Positions 38,295 through 46,299 of a stretch of DNA of 64,000 nt are shown piece after piece; the stretch's first letter is position 1, and each line of letters starts with the position of its first letter. The translations under genes were made by a program, and so were the position numbers. The stretch is from contig CAITZM010000091.1 of the NCBI GenBank assembly GCA_903896925.1, forward strand, positions 30,041-94,040, given 5' to 3'. Below the pieces are notes generated by a model. It searched no databases. It was not told the origin of the DNA and saw only the letters and a list, made by a program, of their open reading frames with translations. Source of the stretch: an uncultured Lentisphaerota bacterium (GTDB lineage: Bacteria; Verrucomicrobiota; Kiritimatiellia; CAIQIC01).

Positions 38295-39776
38295 ATGAAC
38301 AAGCCCATGCATCTGACCGCCGCGGATCGCGAGTTTATCGGGCTCGTCGCGCGCGCGGCGTTCGCCAACCCGTTCAGCGATGCCCGCACCGAGGTGGACC
38401 GGCAGATCGCCGACCTGACCGGCGTACAGGGGCGCGAGGCCCAGGTGGACGCGGTCGCCTTGCGGGTCTTCGCCAAGATCAAGGAGCTCGACGAGCGCGG
38501 CGTCGCCGACCTCAACCGCCACGAGGGCGAGGAGCGCATGGCGCTCGCGATCGCCTTTCTCTTCGAAGGGTTTCACCGTTGGATCAGCCCGTTCGACGAC
38601 CTGATCCTCAAACAGATCGCCGCGGGCGACACCAGCGTGGACGTACCCTTCGCCCGGGAGGCCATCGCCACGCTCTGCCGCCGGGGCTTCCCGGCCGAGC
38701 GGGCCGAGCGCTACTTCGCGATGTTCTACCAGCTCCGCCGCGCCTATTACCTGATCGACCGCGGGCTGACCGGCGCGAGCCCCTGCATGCAGAAGCTGCG
38801 CGAGCGGCTGTGGAGCAACGTCTTCACCGCCGATATGCAGCTCTACGTCCTGCAGCTGTGGAACCGCATGGAAGATTTCTCGACGCTGCTGCTGGGCGCG
38901 ACCGGCACCGGCAAGGGCGCGGCCGCGGCGGCGCTCGGCCGCTCGGGCTTCATCCCGTTCGATACGCGCAAGAACTGCTTCGCGGAAAGCTTCACGCGCG
39001 GCTTCATCGCGCTGAACCTCTCACAGTTCCCCGAGACGCTCATCGAGAGCGAGCTCTTCGGCCACCGCAAGGGCGCCTTCACCGGCGCCGTCGAGGCGCA
39101 CGCCGGCGTCTTCGCGCGGTGCAGTCCGCACGGCGCGATCTTCCTCGACGAGATCGGCGAGGTCGCCGAGCCGCTCCAGATCAAGCTGCTGCAAATCCTG
39201 CAGGAGCGCACCTTCACCCCCGTCGGCAGCCACGAGCGCCAGCGATTCGCCGGCCGCGTCATCGCCGCCACCAACCGCCCGCTCGACGAGCTCCGCCGCG
39301 ACGGGAAGTTCCGGGACGATTTCTATTACCGGCTCTGCTCCGACGTGATCCTCGTGCCGGGCCTGCACCAGCGGCTGGTCGAACATCCGCGCGAACTGGA
39401 CCTGCTGCTGAACGAGCTGGTGAGCCGACTGACCGGCCAAAGCGACACGGGCCTGGCGGCGCACGTCGCGCAGGCGCTGCGGCAGTCGCCCGGCCCCGAC
39501 TACACCTGGCCCGGCAATGTGCGCGAGCTCGAGCAGGCCGTCCGCCGCGTGCTGCTGACCGGCCACTACGCGGCGCAATCCGCGCCCGCCGCCGGCGCGC
39601 ACTCGCGCTTCCTCGCCGCGCTCGAGTCCGGCGCGCTATCCGGTGACGAAGTGCTCGCGGGTTACTGCGCCCGGCTGCACGCCCAACTCGGCTCCTACGA
39701 GGAAGTCGCCCGCCGCACGCGCCTCGACCGCCGCACCGTCCGCCGCTACATCCTCCTGCACCGCGACCAGGCGTGA
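38295..39776 (+). CDS. Sigma-54-dependent transcriptional activator with an uncharacterised N-terminal domain
   Basis: A 493-residue protein. Residues ~1-190 form an all-helical domain that is not a receiver, GAF or PAS domain and that I cannot name. The AAA+ domain (~196-425) has Walker A GATGTGKG (201-208; the usual last Glu is Gly), the sigma-54 contact loop GAFTGA exactly (260-265), Walker B AIFLDEIGE (281-289) and the RDDFYYRL region with Arg fingers. A Fis-type helix-turn-helix closes the protein (YEEVARRTRLDRRTVRRYIL). It should activate RpoN promoters when its N-terminal domain senses a signal. It is divergent from the small membrane gene and Aas-like operon, the natural candidate target. 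A 20-codon upstream extension is possible. Confidence 0.88.
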   Translation: MNKPMHLTAADREFIGLVARAAFANPFSDARTEVDRQIADLTGVQGREAQVDAVALRVFAKIKELDERGVADLNRHEGEERMALAIAFLFEGFHRWISPFDDLILKQIAAGDTSVDVPFAREAIATLCRRGFPAERAERYFAMFYQLRRAYYLIDRGLTGASPCMQKLRERLWSNVFTADMQLYVLQLWNRMEDFSTLLLGATGTGKGAAAAALGRSGFIPFDTRKNCFAESFTRGFIALNLSQFPETLIESELFGHRKGAFTGAVEAHAGVFARCSPHGAIFLDEIGEVAEPLQIKLLQILQERTFTPVGSHERQRFAGRVIAATNRPLDELRRDGKFRDDFYYRLCSDVILVPGLHQRLVEHPRELDLLLNELVSRLTGQSDTGLAAHVAQALRQSPGPDYTWPGNVRELEQAVRRVLLTGHYAAQSAPAAGAHSRFLAALESGALSGDEVLAGYCARLHAQLGSYEEVARRTRLDRRTVRRYILLHRDQA

Positions 39777-39822
39777 ACGCCCGCCAGGGCCGCGCCACCG
39801 GAACCGGAACGGCGGACAGGGC

Positions 39823-39860
39823 AAAAAAAACGCCCGTTTCCATCAGCTGGAAACGGGCGT
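39823..39860 (-). terminator. Terminator of fabI
   Basis: A 13-bp perfect stem (ACGCCCGTTTCCA / TGGAAACGGGCGT), loop TCAGC, with an A-run at 39823-39830 that is a T-run on the minus strand. It ends the leftward fabI transcript and could also slow the rightward activator transcript. Confidence 0.85.
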
Positions 39861-39879
39861 GCGACTTTACGGGAGGAGC

Positions 39880-40737
39880 TTAATCCCCTGAGAGGGAGAG
39901 TCCGCCGTGTTCGACGAGTTCGGCCAGCTCATCCTCGTCCTGCGGGCGCTCCTGAGGGAGCAGGTCGCCGCCGACGATGCTCGCGCCGCCATCCACATAC
40001 AAAATCTGGCCGGTGATCTTCGTGGACAGCTTGCCGAGCAGGAAGGCGGCGGCGTTGGCGACCTCGGTCTGGTCCTCCAGCACATCCCACGGGAGCGGCG
40101 CCAGCTTGCGCCACGTGCGGGCGAGGTGCGCGTGATGCGGAATGGCCTTGGCGGCCCGGGTCAGCAGCGGACCGGCGGAGATGGCGTTGACGCGGACCAG
40201 CAGGCGTCCGTATTGCCGGGCGAGCGCGCGGACCAGCGCCTCGAGCGCGGCCTTGTTGACGCCCATCCAGTTGTAGAACGGGAACGCCTTGCGGCTCTCG
40301 AAGGTGAGCGCGAGGATCGAGCCCCCGCTCTTCATCTGGGGCAGGGCATAGTGGGCCACCGTCGCCAGGGAGGCGCAGCTGATGTGGAACGCGTTCTTGA
40401 TGTCGTCCACGGCGTTGGTGAAGATGTCCTCGCCGAGGCAGGTCTTGGGGTTGGCGAAGGCGATGGAATGGACCACGCCGCAGATCGGACCAAGGCGCTC
40501 GAAGAGATCGCGCACCTCGACCTCCTTGGTCACATCGCAGAACTCGATGCGCAGCGCCGCTTTTTCCTCCGCGGTCAGCTTGTCGCTGCGGTCGAAGAAG
40601 ATCCGTTTCAGGCGGTCACTCTGGACGGTGTAGACGACCTGCCCGCCCCAACGGATGATTTCCTGCCCGATCGCATAGGCGATGGAATCCGCGTCCAGCA
40701 GACCCATGACCACATATAACCCATCTTTTTGAACCAT
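39880..40737 (-). CDS. fabI: Enoyl-[acyl-carrier-protein] reductase (FabI type)
   Basis: A 285-residue short-chain dehydrogenase that reduces the trans-2-enoyl-ACP in the last step of fatty-acid elongation, in the cytoplasm. The FabI-type nucleotide motif is at the start (GLLDADSIAYAIGQEIIRWGGQV). VHSIAFANPK matches the family's HSIAFA signature, and the catalytic pair is Tyr-x6-Lys in FYNWMGVNKAALE. AGPLLTRAAKAI and ITGQILYVDGG end the core. A ~20-residue acidic tail (PQDEDELAELVEHGG) is longer than usual. It starts at ATG 40737; its promoter shares a -35 hexamer with the divergent operon. Confidence 0.92.
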   Translation of the reverse strand: MVQKDGLYVVMGLLDADSIAYAIGQEIIRWGGQVVYTVQSDRLKRIFFDRSDKLTAEEKAALRIEFCDVTKEVEVRDLFERLGPICGVVHSIAFANPKTCLGEDIFTNAVDDIKNAFHISCASLATVAHYALPQMKSGGSILALTFESRKAFPFYNWMGVNKAALEALVRALARQYGRLLVRVNAISAGPLLTRAAKAIPHHAHLARTWRKLAPLPWDVLEDQTEVANAAAFLLGKLSTKITGQILYVDGGASIVGGDLLPQERPQDEDELAELVEHGGLSLSGD

Positions 40738-40765
40738 AGTTGTACTCGCTTTCAAAGTGCTGGCG

Positions 40766-40817
40766 ATCCTACGCCATCGAAGTTGGTTTTGCAAATCGGT
40801 TGTCCGCAGCCTATCAT
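40766..40817. promoter_or_regulatory. Divergent promoters sharing one palindromic -35 hexamer
   Basis: TTGCAA at 40789-40794 is its own reverse complement. Rightward it pairs over 17 bp with TATCAT (40812-40817) for the operon starting at 40845. Leftward it pairs over 17 bp with TAGGAT (40771-40766, minus) for fabI. Confidence 0.65.
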
Positions 40818-40844
40818 CGCCCGGCAGCACAGAAGGAAAACACT

Positions 40845-41153
40845 ATGGCCACTGACAAGAAATCCGGCATGAAGAGCGCCTACGACCTCGCGATGGAGCG
40901 GCTCGAGAAGCGCGACGGCAAGCTCGCCCCGCTTTCCTTGGAGCAGAAGAAGGAGATCGCGGAAGAGGAAAACAAGGCCAAGGCACGGATCGCCGAGGTC
41001 GAGATCATGTTCACGCAGAAGCTGCAGGCGGCGCTCGAGAGCGGCAAGCCGGAAGAACTGGAAGAAGTTGAACGCCAGAAGCGTTCCGAACTCGAGCGCA
41101 TCCGCAACCGCGCCGAGGCGAACAAGGACAGCATCCGCCGGGGACACGGCTGA
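40845..41153 (+). CDS. Small charged coiled-coil protein
   Basis: A 102-residue protein, almost entirely Glu/Lys/Arg-rich helix with heptad-like spacing (EQKKEIAEEENKAKARIAEVE, LEEVERQKRSELERIRNRAEANKDSIRRG). No signal or membrane segment. AAGGA precedes the ATG. I recognise no function; similar small charged proteins occur in PVC genomes. Its TGA overlaps the next ATG by one base, so it heads a tightly coupled three-gene operon. Confidence 0.8.
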   Translation: MATDKKSGMKSAYDLAMERLEKRDGKLAPLSLEQKKEIAEEENKAKARIAEVEIMFTQKLQAALESGKPEELEEVERQKRSELERIRNRAEANKDSIRRGHG

Positions 41154-41554
41154 TGGAAAAGCTGAAAGAATTTTTCAAGCGCGACCGCTTCGCCACCGGC
41201 GCAGGCGCCGAACTGGTGCTGGTCGAACCGGGCCACGCCATCGCCCGCATGAAGATCGAGGCGCGGCACCACAACGCCATCGGCACGGCGCAGGGCGGCG
41301 CGATCTTCACGCTCGCCGACTTTGCCTTCGCCGCCGCCGTCAACTCGCGCGGGCACGTCGCCGTGGCCATCAACTGCTCGATCACCTTCATGAAGGCCGG
41401 GGCCGATGGTCTCCTGACCGCCGAGGCGCGCGAGGAGACCCACACCCCGAAGCTGGGCGCGGTCACCGTCCGTGTCACCGACGAAGCCGGTGACGTCGTC
41501 GCCATCTTCCAGGGCTTGTCCTACCAGAAGAAAGAGCCGTTCCCGGTGCTATGA
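41153..41554 (+). CDS. PaaI-type hotdog-fold thioesterase
   Basis: A 133-residue single hotdog domain. The signature HHNAIGTAQGGAIFTLADFAF matches the PaaI/4HBT family, in which the Asn/Gly of HNxxGxxHGG and the Asp of LAD take part in catalysis (here Gln-Gly-Gly replaces His-Gly-Gly). It should hydrolyse an acyl- or aryl-CoA thioester in the cytoplasm. Its position next to fabI fits acyl-chain metabolism, but the substrate is unknown. It shares one base with the upstream gene and four with the downstream gene. Confidence 0.87.
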   Translation: MEKLKEFFKRDRFATGAGAELVLVEPGHAIARMKIEARHHNAIGTAQGGAIFTLADFAFAAAVNSRGHVAVAINCSITFMKAGADGLLTAEAREETHTPKLGAVTVRVTDEAGDVVAIFQGLSYQKKEPFPVL

Positions 41555-41919
41555 AGACGCCACGCCGCTTCGTCCTGCTGCATCACGAGGGTCACGGCGC
41601 GGCTCATTTCGATCTGATGCTTGAGGCCGACACCGCACTGGCCACCTGGCAGTTCTCCGCGTCGCCCGCCCTGCTGGCCGCCGGCGGCGGGCTGCCCTGC
41701 CGGCGCCTGGCCGATCACCGCAAGGCCTATCTGGATTACGAAGGCGCCGTCGGCGGCGACCGGGGACACGTGACGCGCGAGGATGGCGGCGCGTGCGAAC
41801 TCATTTCGGAGAGCGCGGAGCGCTGGCTGGTGGCACTCCAAGGCCAACACCTGCGCGGCCGCTACACCTTGTCCCGCCGCAGCGCCGGGTGGTCCTTGAC
41901 CCAAGAACCAGTCGACTGA
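41551..41919 (+). CDS. Stand-alone LigD-type 3'-phosphoesterase domain protein
   Basis: A 122-residue protein resembling the phosphoesterase module of DNA ligase D: RFVLLHHEGHGAAHFDLMLE (metal-binding His/Asp set), LATWQFSA, ADHRKAYLDYEGAV and RGHVTREDGGACEL. In LigD this module trims 3' ribonucleotides or phosphates at DNA breaks before end joining. As a lone protein in an operon with a thioesterase its role is unclear; no Ku or ligase gene is present here. Start and stop overlap (ATGA) with the thioesterase gene. Confidence 0.75.
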   Translation: MKTPRRFVLLHHEGHGAAHFDLMLEADTALATWQFSASPALLAAGGGLPCRRLADHRKAYLDYEGAVGGDRGHVTREDGGACELISESAERWLVALQGQHLRGRYTLSRRSAGWSLTQEPVD

Positions 41920-42000
41920 ACTGCGCCAGCTCGCCGGCGGCCGACGCAGACCGCCGCCACACCCGAGGGCCCGACCGTAGTGTGCAGTTCCCTTGGGTTG

Positions 42001-42030
42001 GGCTCGCGGGGTTGGAAAACCCCGCCCACA
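42001..42030. repeat. GCGGGGTTGGAAAACCCCGC palindrome
   Basis: The same dispersed unit as 26781-26810, with the CCCACA flank. It sits in the 239-bp gap between convergent genes; nothing else is visible there. Confidence 0.75.
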
Positions 42031-42158
42031 AAGAGGCTTTGAGTAAGGCCGGCTGGGTGGGTGCTGAGATGGTGAGTGCTAGGCACGGCCACCACAGGCA
42101 AGGCAGACGGTTCCGGAATCCCGTCCAGACCGGAAGCGCCTGCCACTCGCGTCGAAAG

Positions 42159-42911
42159 TTACCAGCGCACGCCGACGTAGACCAGCGGACCGGACAGCTT
42201 CAGGTCGGCGGTGATCGGATAGGTGGTGTCCTCGCCATGGATGGTGATATAGCGATAGCCGCCGCCGGCATAGAACCAGTCGAGCGTAAGCAGGGCGCTC
42301 ACTTCGACATCCAGAAAACGCGCATCAATATCGCCGAAGCCCCAATTGAAGCCGCAGACACTGCCACGCAGGGTCAGCCAGTCCAGCGGCGCTCCTTCCA
42401 GGAAACCGCCGACGTAGGGCATCCCCGCCTTCACGTCTTTTTCCGTCGAGCCCACCGCCGAACTCGACGCCTTGGCATTGAAGTTCATGTACTGGCCACC
42501 GCCAAACACGCCGCCGTGCAGCCAGTCCGGCCCGACGTTGATGCGGGCAAAGCCGCGGACGAAGGTCGCCTCCAGGCTCGTATGGACATCGGCGCTGATC
42601 GGGAACACGCGGTCGTGAAACCGGACATCCCGGTTGATGGTGTTATCGGCGGACATGTTGAACTGGAAAAATTCCGCGCCAAACTCGACGTACTTGCCGA
42701 TGATGACCTTCGCATCCGGCACGCCGATGCGGCTGCCATAGCCGAGGTCGTTCTGCACATCCACCGTGGTGCCTTCCAGCCCATCGATGCCGAGCGCCAG
42801 GTTGCCGGAGGGTTTCATGAACCACCACGAACCTTCCACCTCGAGCCAGGCGTGCGCGGGCGCGGCAGTGAGCGCGAGCAGGGCGACAGCGGCAACCATA
42901 AACTTGTTCAT
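42159..42911 (-). CDS. Outer-membrane beta-barrel protein
   Basis: A 250-residue protein with a clear signal peptide (KFMVAAVALLALTAAPAHA). The mature part alternates short amphipathic strands with Gly/Asp/Asn turns (LEVEGSWWFMKPSG, YVEFGAEFFQF, YVGGFLEGAPLDWLTLRGSV, LLTLDWFYAGGGYRYI) and ends in a final strand with terminal aromatic residue (GPLVYVGVRW), the pattern recognised by the BAM complex. It is probably an 8-12-strand barrel; no ligand can be inferred. AAAGGAAA precedes the ATG; a promoter is predicted at 42937-42965. Confidence 0.8.
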   Translation of the reverse strand: MNKFMVAAVALLALTAAPAHAWLEVEGSWWFMKPSGNLALGIDGLEGTTVDVQNDLGYGSRIGVPDAKVIIGKYVEFGAEFFQFNMSADNTINRDVRFHDRVFPISADVHTSLEATFVRGFARINVGPDWLHGGVFGGGQYMNFNAKASSSAVGSTEKDVKAGMPYVGGFLEGAPLDWLTLRGSVCGFNWGFGDIDARFLDVEVSALLTLDWFYAGGGYRYITIHGEDTTYPITADLKLSGPLVYVGVRW

Positions 42912-42936
42912 GTGTTTCCTTTCACGGTGGCCGCGG

Positions 42937-42965
42937 AAGATAGCGGGCCGCCGCGCGTCAAGCAA
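42937..42965 (-). promoter_or_regulatory. Candidate sigma-70 promoter of the beta-barrel gene
   Basis: On the minus strand TTGCTT (42965-42960), 17-bp spacer, TATCTT (42942-42937). The start would be ~20 bases before the ATG at 42911. Confidence 0.5.
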
Positions 42966-43010
42966 GCCGGCGTTTTACGCGACAGGTGCGTGCGGCGGCC
43001 GACCAATAAT

Positions 43011-43039
43011 TTGCAAAACTACCGATTCTGCCTTATTGG
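43011..43039 (+). promoter_or_regulatory. Candidate sigma-70 promoter of the gene at 43091
   Basis: TTGCAA (43011-43016), 17-bp spacer, TATTGG (43034-43039), followed by a ~45-base leader with a GGGAGG ribosome site. Confidence 0.5.
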
Positions 43040-43090
43040 TTCCTCCCAATTCCGGTAACGGCTGGGGCGACCGGCTTGGGAGGATAAACA

Positions 43091-43495
43091 TTGACTACGA
43101 TCCGTCATCAATTGCTGCAGTATGGGCTGGCGCTCTCGTTGAGCCTGGCCGCGGTCTGCTTCCTGTCGGCCCTGTTGATGCAAAAAACCGACGCGACCGC
43201 CACGGCCGCGCCTGCCGCTCAGACGACGTTCGCGGTGCGCCAAAGCCCGAAGCGCATCAGTGTCGCGGTGGAACAATCCGTGATGGCGCTCGGTTGGGAA
43301 AAGAAACGGGTCACCGTGACCGCCACCAACACCATCCTGCAGGCGCTGACCGCCCAGGGCCGCCCCGTACGTATTTCCGTCATGCCCGACTACGGCACCA
43401 CGACCCGCATCCACGTCCAAGCCACAGGGCCGGCGGCCGTCAGCCAGCAACTCACCCAGCAGTTGCATGAGGCCTTGCTGCTCGCCCTGCGCTGA
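43091..43495 (+). CDS. Small membrane-anchored protein starting at TTG
   Basis: A 134-residue protein. The start codon is TTG: GGGAGG lies nine bases upstream and no ATG or GTG fits. One N-terminal membrane segment (~residues 11-30, GLALSLSLAAVCFLSALLM) is followed by a ~100-residue periplasmic domain with alternating strands (FAVRQSPKRISVAVEQSV, RVTVTATNTILQALTA, RPVRISVMPDYGTTTRIHV) and a final helix. The beta-alpha layout resembles a small carboxylate/secretin-N-like fold, but I cannot assign a family. Confidence 0.7.
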   Translation: MTTIRHQLLQYGLALSLSLAAVCFLSALLMQKTDATATAAPAAQTTFAVRQSPKRISVAVEQSVMALGWEKKRVTVTATNTILQALTAQGRPVRISVMPDYGTTTRIHVQATGPAAVSQQLTQQLHEALLLALR

Positions 43496-43596
43496 GCGCG
43501 CCCCCGCCCGCCGCCGCTCCCGTTTCCCCTGCTTGGAAAAACAGCTTGCACCCGCTTCCAATCCTTGGAACAGTCCGCCCGTCCACCGAGCTGCCT

Positions 43597-44880
43597 ATGA
43601 ACAAAGCCACCGTCGCCGTCGTGAAGACCTCGCCCGCCACCGTTTTGGCGGATACGCACCGCGTGCTCAACCTCGCGGGCTATCAGGACGCGCTCCCCAA
43701 GGACCGCGACACCGGGCTGAAGATCAACATCTCATGGCATTTCTTTTATCCCGGCAGCAGCACCACGCCCTGGCAGCTCGACGGCGTCATCCGCGCGATG
43801 AAGCGCGACGGCTACAAGCCGGAACTGATCCACGGCTGCCACAACCGCACGGTGGTCATCGATTCCCACCTCGGCGAGCGCGAGAACAAGCAGATCAACG
43901 TCATCCAGCACCACGGCCTGAAGAACGTCCACCTCTACGAGGGCGAGGAATGGATCAACGTCCGCGACGCCGTCGGCGCGGTCGCCGACAAGTTTCTCTG
44001 CCTGAACCAGGTCTACCCTGACGGCTTCATGATCCCGAAGCGTTTCATCGGCGAAAACATCCTGCACCTGCCCACGGTCAAGACGCACGTTTTCACCACC
44101 ACCACCGGCGCGATGAAGAACGCGTTCGGCGGGCTGCTCAACGAGCGCCGCCACTGGACGCATCCCGTGATCCACGAGACGCTCGTGGACCTGCTGATGA
44201 TCCAGCAGAAGATCCACAGCGGCATCTTCGCGATGATGGACGGCACCTTCGCCGGCGACGGCCCCGGGCCGCGCTGCATGATCCCCTACGTGAAGAACGT
44301 CCTGCTCGCCAGCGCCGACCAGGTCGCTATTGACGCCGTCGCCGCCAAGCTGATGGGCTTCGATCCGCTGCGCGACATCAAGTTCGTCCGCCTCGCCCAC
44401 GAGCTCGGCCTCGGGTGTGGCGACCCGCGCGAGATCAACCTCGTCGGCGACGCCGACGCCATCGCGCAGAACTGGCACTTCGTCGGCCCCTACAAGAAGA
44501 TGACCTTCGCCAGCCGGATGCAGCACAAGATTTATTGGGGCCCCCTCAAGAAGCCGATCGAGTGGTCGCTCAAGACCGTCCTCGCGCCGTGGGCCTACAT
44601 CGCCAGCGTGCTCTATCACGACACCTTCTGGTATCCCTCGCACCAGGCCTACATCCACGAGATCCTCGGCAGCGACTGGGGCCGGCTCTTCCAGCACTGG
44701 GACCAGCTCGCGCTGCTGCCCGACGACTTCACCACGCCGGGCTGGACCGAGCTCGGCGAGGAGGGCGCGAAGCTGCGCAGCGAGGCGTGGAAGTATTTCC
44801 GCGAATCGTTCCGCGTCCTCGGCACCTGCATCAAGGAAGCCCCCGAGTTCGCCGCCTCGCGCCGTCGCCGGAAAAAATAA
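43597..44880 (+). CDS. DUF362 domain protein
   Basis: A 427-residue protein from ATG 43597. DUF362 features: NISWHFFYPGSSTTPWQLDGVIRAM, a central LPTVKTHVFTTTTGAMKNAFGGLL segment, and GPGPRCM...LLASADQVAIDAVAAKLMGFDP near residue 235-265. No ferredoxin-like CxxC cluster is visible, unlike longer relatives. The family function is not established; members occur in uncultured and syntrophic bacteria, sometimes with redox genes. TTCCAATCCTTGGAA (43557-43571) lies 25 bases before the start. The TAA abuts the ATG of the GntP-type permease, indicating an operon. Confidence 0.8.
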   Translation: MNKATVAVVKTSPATVLADTHRVLNLAGYQDALPKDRDTGLKINISWHFFYPGSSTTPWQLDGVIRAMKRDGYKPELIHGCHNRTVVIDSHLGERENKQINVIQHHGLKNVHLYEGEEWINVRDAVGAVADKFLCLNQVYPDGFMIPKRFIGENILHLPTVKTHVFTTTTGAMKNAFGGLLNERRHWTHPVIHETLVDLLMIQQKIHSGIFAMMDGTFAGDGPGPRCMIPYVKNVLLASADQVAIDAVAAKLMGFDPLRDIKFVRLAHELGLGCGDPREINLVGDADAIAQNWHFVGPYKKMTFASRMQHKIYWGPLKKPIEWSLKTVLAPWAYIASVLYHDTFWYPSHQAYIHEILGSDWGRLFQHWDQLALLPDDFTTPGWTELGEEGAKLRSEAWKYFRESFRVLGTCIKEAPEFAASRRRRKK

Positions 44881-46299
44881 ATGACGCCCGCCACGCTCCA
44901 TCCCGATCTCTGGCCGCTCGCGGTGCTGGCGATCAGCATGGCGCTGGTGATCGTGCTCATCACCGTCCTGCGCATCCACGCGTTCCTCGCGCTGATCGCC
45001 TCCGGCATCGTCACCGGCCTGCTCGCGCACGTCGGCACGCTCCCCGGTGAACCCGCGACGAGCCACTGGGTGCAGGCGGTCGAGCTCACGGTTACGGAGT
45101 TCGGCAACGTCTGCGGGAAGATCGGCATCGTCATCATCCTCGCCGCGCTCATCGGCGTCTGCCTGCTCGAAAGCGGGGCGGCCGACCGCATCGTACGCCG
45201 CTTCCTCGCGCTCTTCGGCGAGGCGCACGCCGGCCCCGCGCTGCTCGTCAGCGGCTACATCGTTTCCATCCCGATCTTTTACGACTCGTTCATCCTCCTG
45301 CTGATGCCGCTCGCCCGCGCCCTGAGCCTGCACACCGGCAAGAACTACCTGCTCTACCTGATGGCCATCTGCGCCTCCGGCTCCGTGACCCACTGCGTGA
45401 TGATCCCCCACCCCGGCCCGCTCGCGATGGCCGCCACGCTCCACATCCAGCCCGGCGTCGCCATGTTCGCCGCCTTCACCATCGGCGCGTTCGCGCTCGC
45501 CGCCGCGTGGGCCTACGTCCGGTGGATCAACAGCCGCATGGAGGTCCCCGTCCGCGACCTGCGCGGCGTCTCGCGCGACGACCTCATCGCCCTGATGCAC
45601 AAGCCCGACTCCGCGCTGCCTTCGTTCGCCGCCTCGCTCACACCCATCCTCATACCCATCGCCATGATCGCCGCCGCCTCGTTCGCCGAACTCTTCGGCG
45701 CCAAGCAAGCCGCGCCCGCGCTCTGGCCGTGGCTCGAATTCCTCGGCAACCGCCACGTGGCGATGCTCGCGGGCGCCGGCGCCGGCATCTGGCTGCTCGC
45801 CCGCCGCGAGCACTTCAGCATGGCCAGGTTCAACGAGCTGCTCGGCCCCGTCCTCGAAACCGCCGGCGTCATCATCCTCATCACCGCCGCCGGCGGCGCG
45901 TTCGGGTTGATGCTCCGCAACGCCGGGGTCGGCGGCGCGATCCAGGCGCTCGCCGCCGGCCGGGACATGAATTTGATCCTCCTCGCCTGGGTCATCGCTG
46001 CGGTCATCCGCATCGCGCAGGGCTCGGCGACCGTCGCCATGCTCACCACCGCCGCCATGATGCAGCCCCTGCTCACCGGCGGCTCGCTGCCGTGCCATCC
46101 CGTCTACGTCTACCTCGCCATCGGTTTCGGCGCCGACACGCTCTCGTGGATGAACGACAGCGGCTTCTGGGTCATCAACAAACTCGGCGGTCTCACCGAG
46201 CGCGAGACCCTCAAGAGCTGGACCGTTGTCTCCACCGTCATCTCCGTCAGCGGCCTCCTCGTCACCCTCCTCGCCGCCTGGCTGCTTCCCTGTCGGTGA
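44881..46299 (+). CDS. GntP-family permease
   Basis: A 472-residue transporter with about twelve hydrophobic helices. GntP/gluconate:H+ symporter features are FGNVCGKIGIVIILAALIGVCLLESGAADRIV, SGYIVSIPIFYDSFILLLMPLA, GSVTHCVMIPHPGPLAMA, RIAQGSATVAMLTTAAM and GFGADTLSWMNDSGFWVIN. It should import a sugar acid (gluconate, glycerate or similar) with protons across the inner membrane. It starts at the base after the DUF362 stop codon, so the two are co-expressed and the DUF362 protein may process the imported acid; that link is inference. Confidence 0.9.
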   Translation: MTPATLHPDLWPLAVLAISMALVIVLITVLRIHAFLALIASGIVTGLLAHVGTLPGEPATSHWVQAVELTVTEFGNVCGKIGIVIILAALIGVCLLESGAADRIVRRFLALFGEAHAGPALLVSGYIVSIPIFYDSFILLLMPLARALSLHTGKNYLLYLMAICASGSVTHCVMIPHPGPLAMAATLHIQPGVAMFAAFTIGAFALAAAWAYVRWINSRMEVPVRDLRGVSRDDLIALMHKPDSALPSFAASLTPILIPIAMIAAASFAELFGAKQAAPALWPWLEFLGNRHVAMLAGAGAGIWLLARREHFSMARFNELLGPVLETAGVIILITAAGGAFGLMLRNAGVGGAIQALAAGRDMNLILLAWVIAAVIRIAQGSATVAMLTTAAMMQPLLTGGSLPCHPVYVYLAIGFGADTLSWMNDSGFWVINKLGGLTERETLKSWTVVSTVISVSGLLVTLLAAWLLPCR

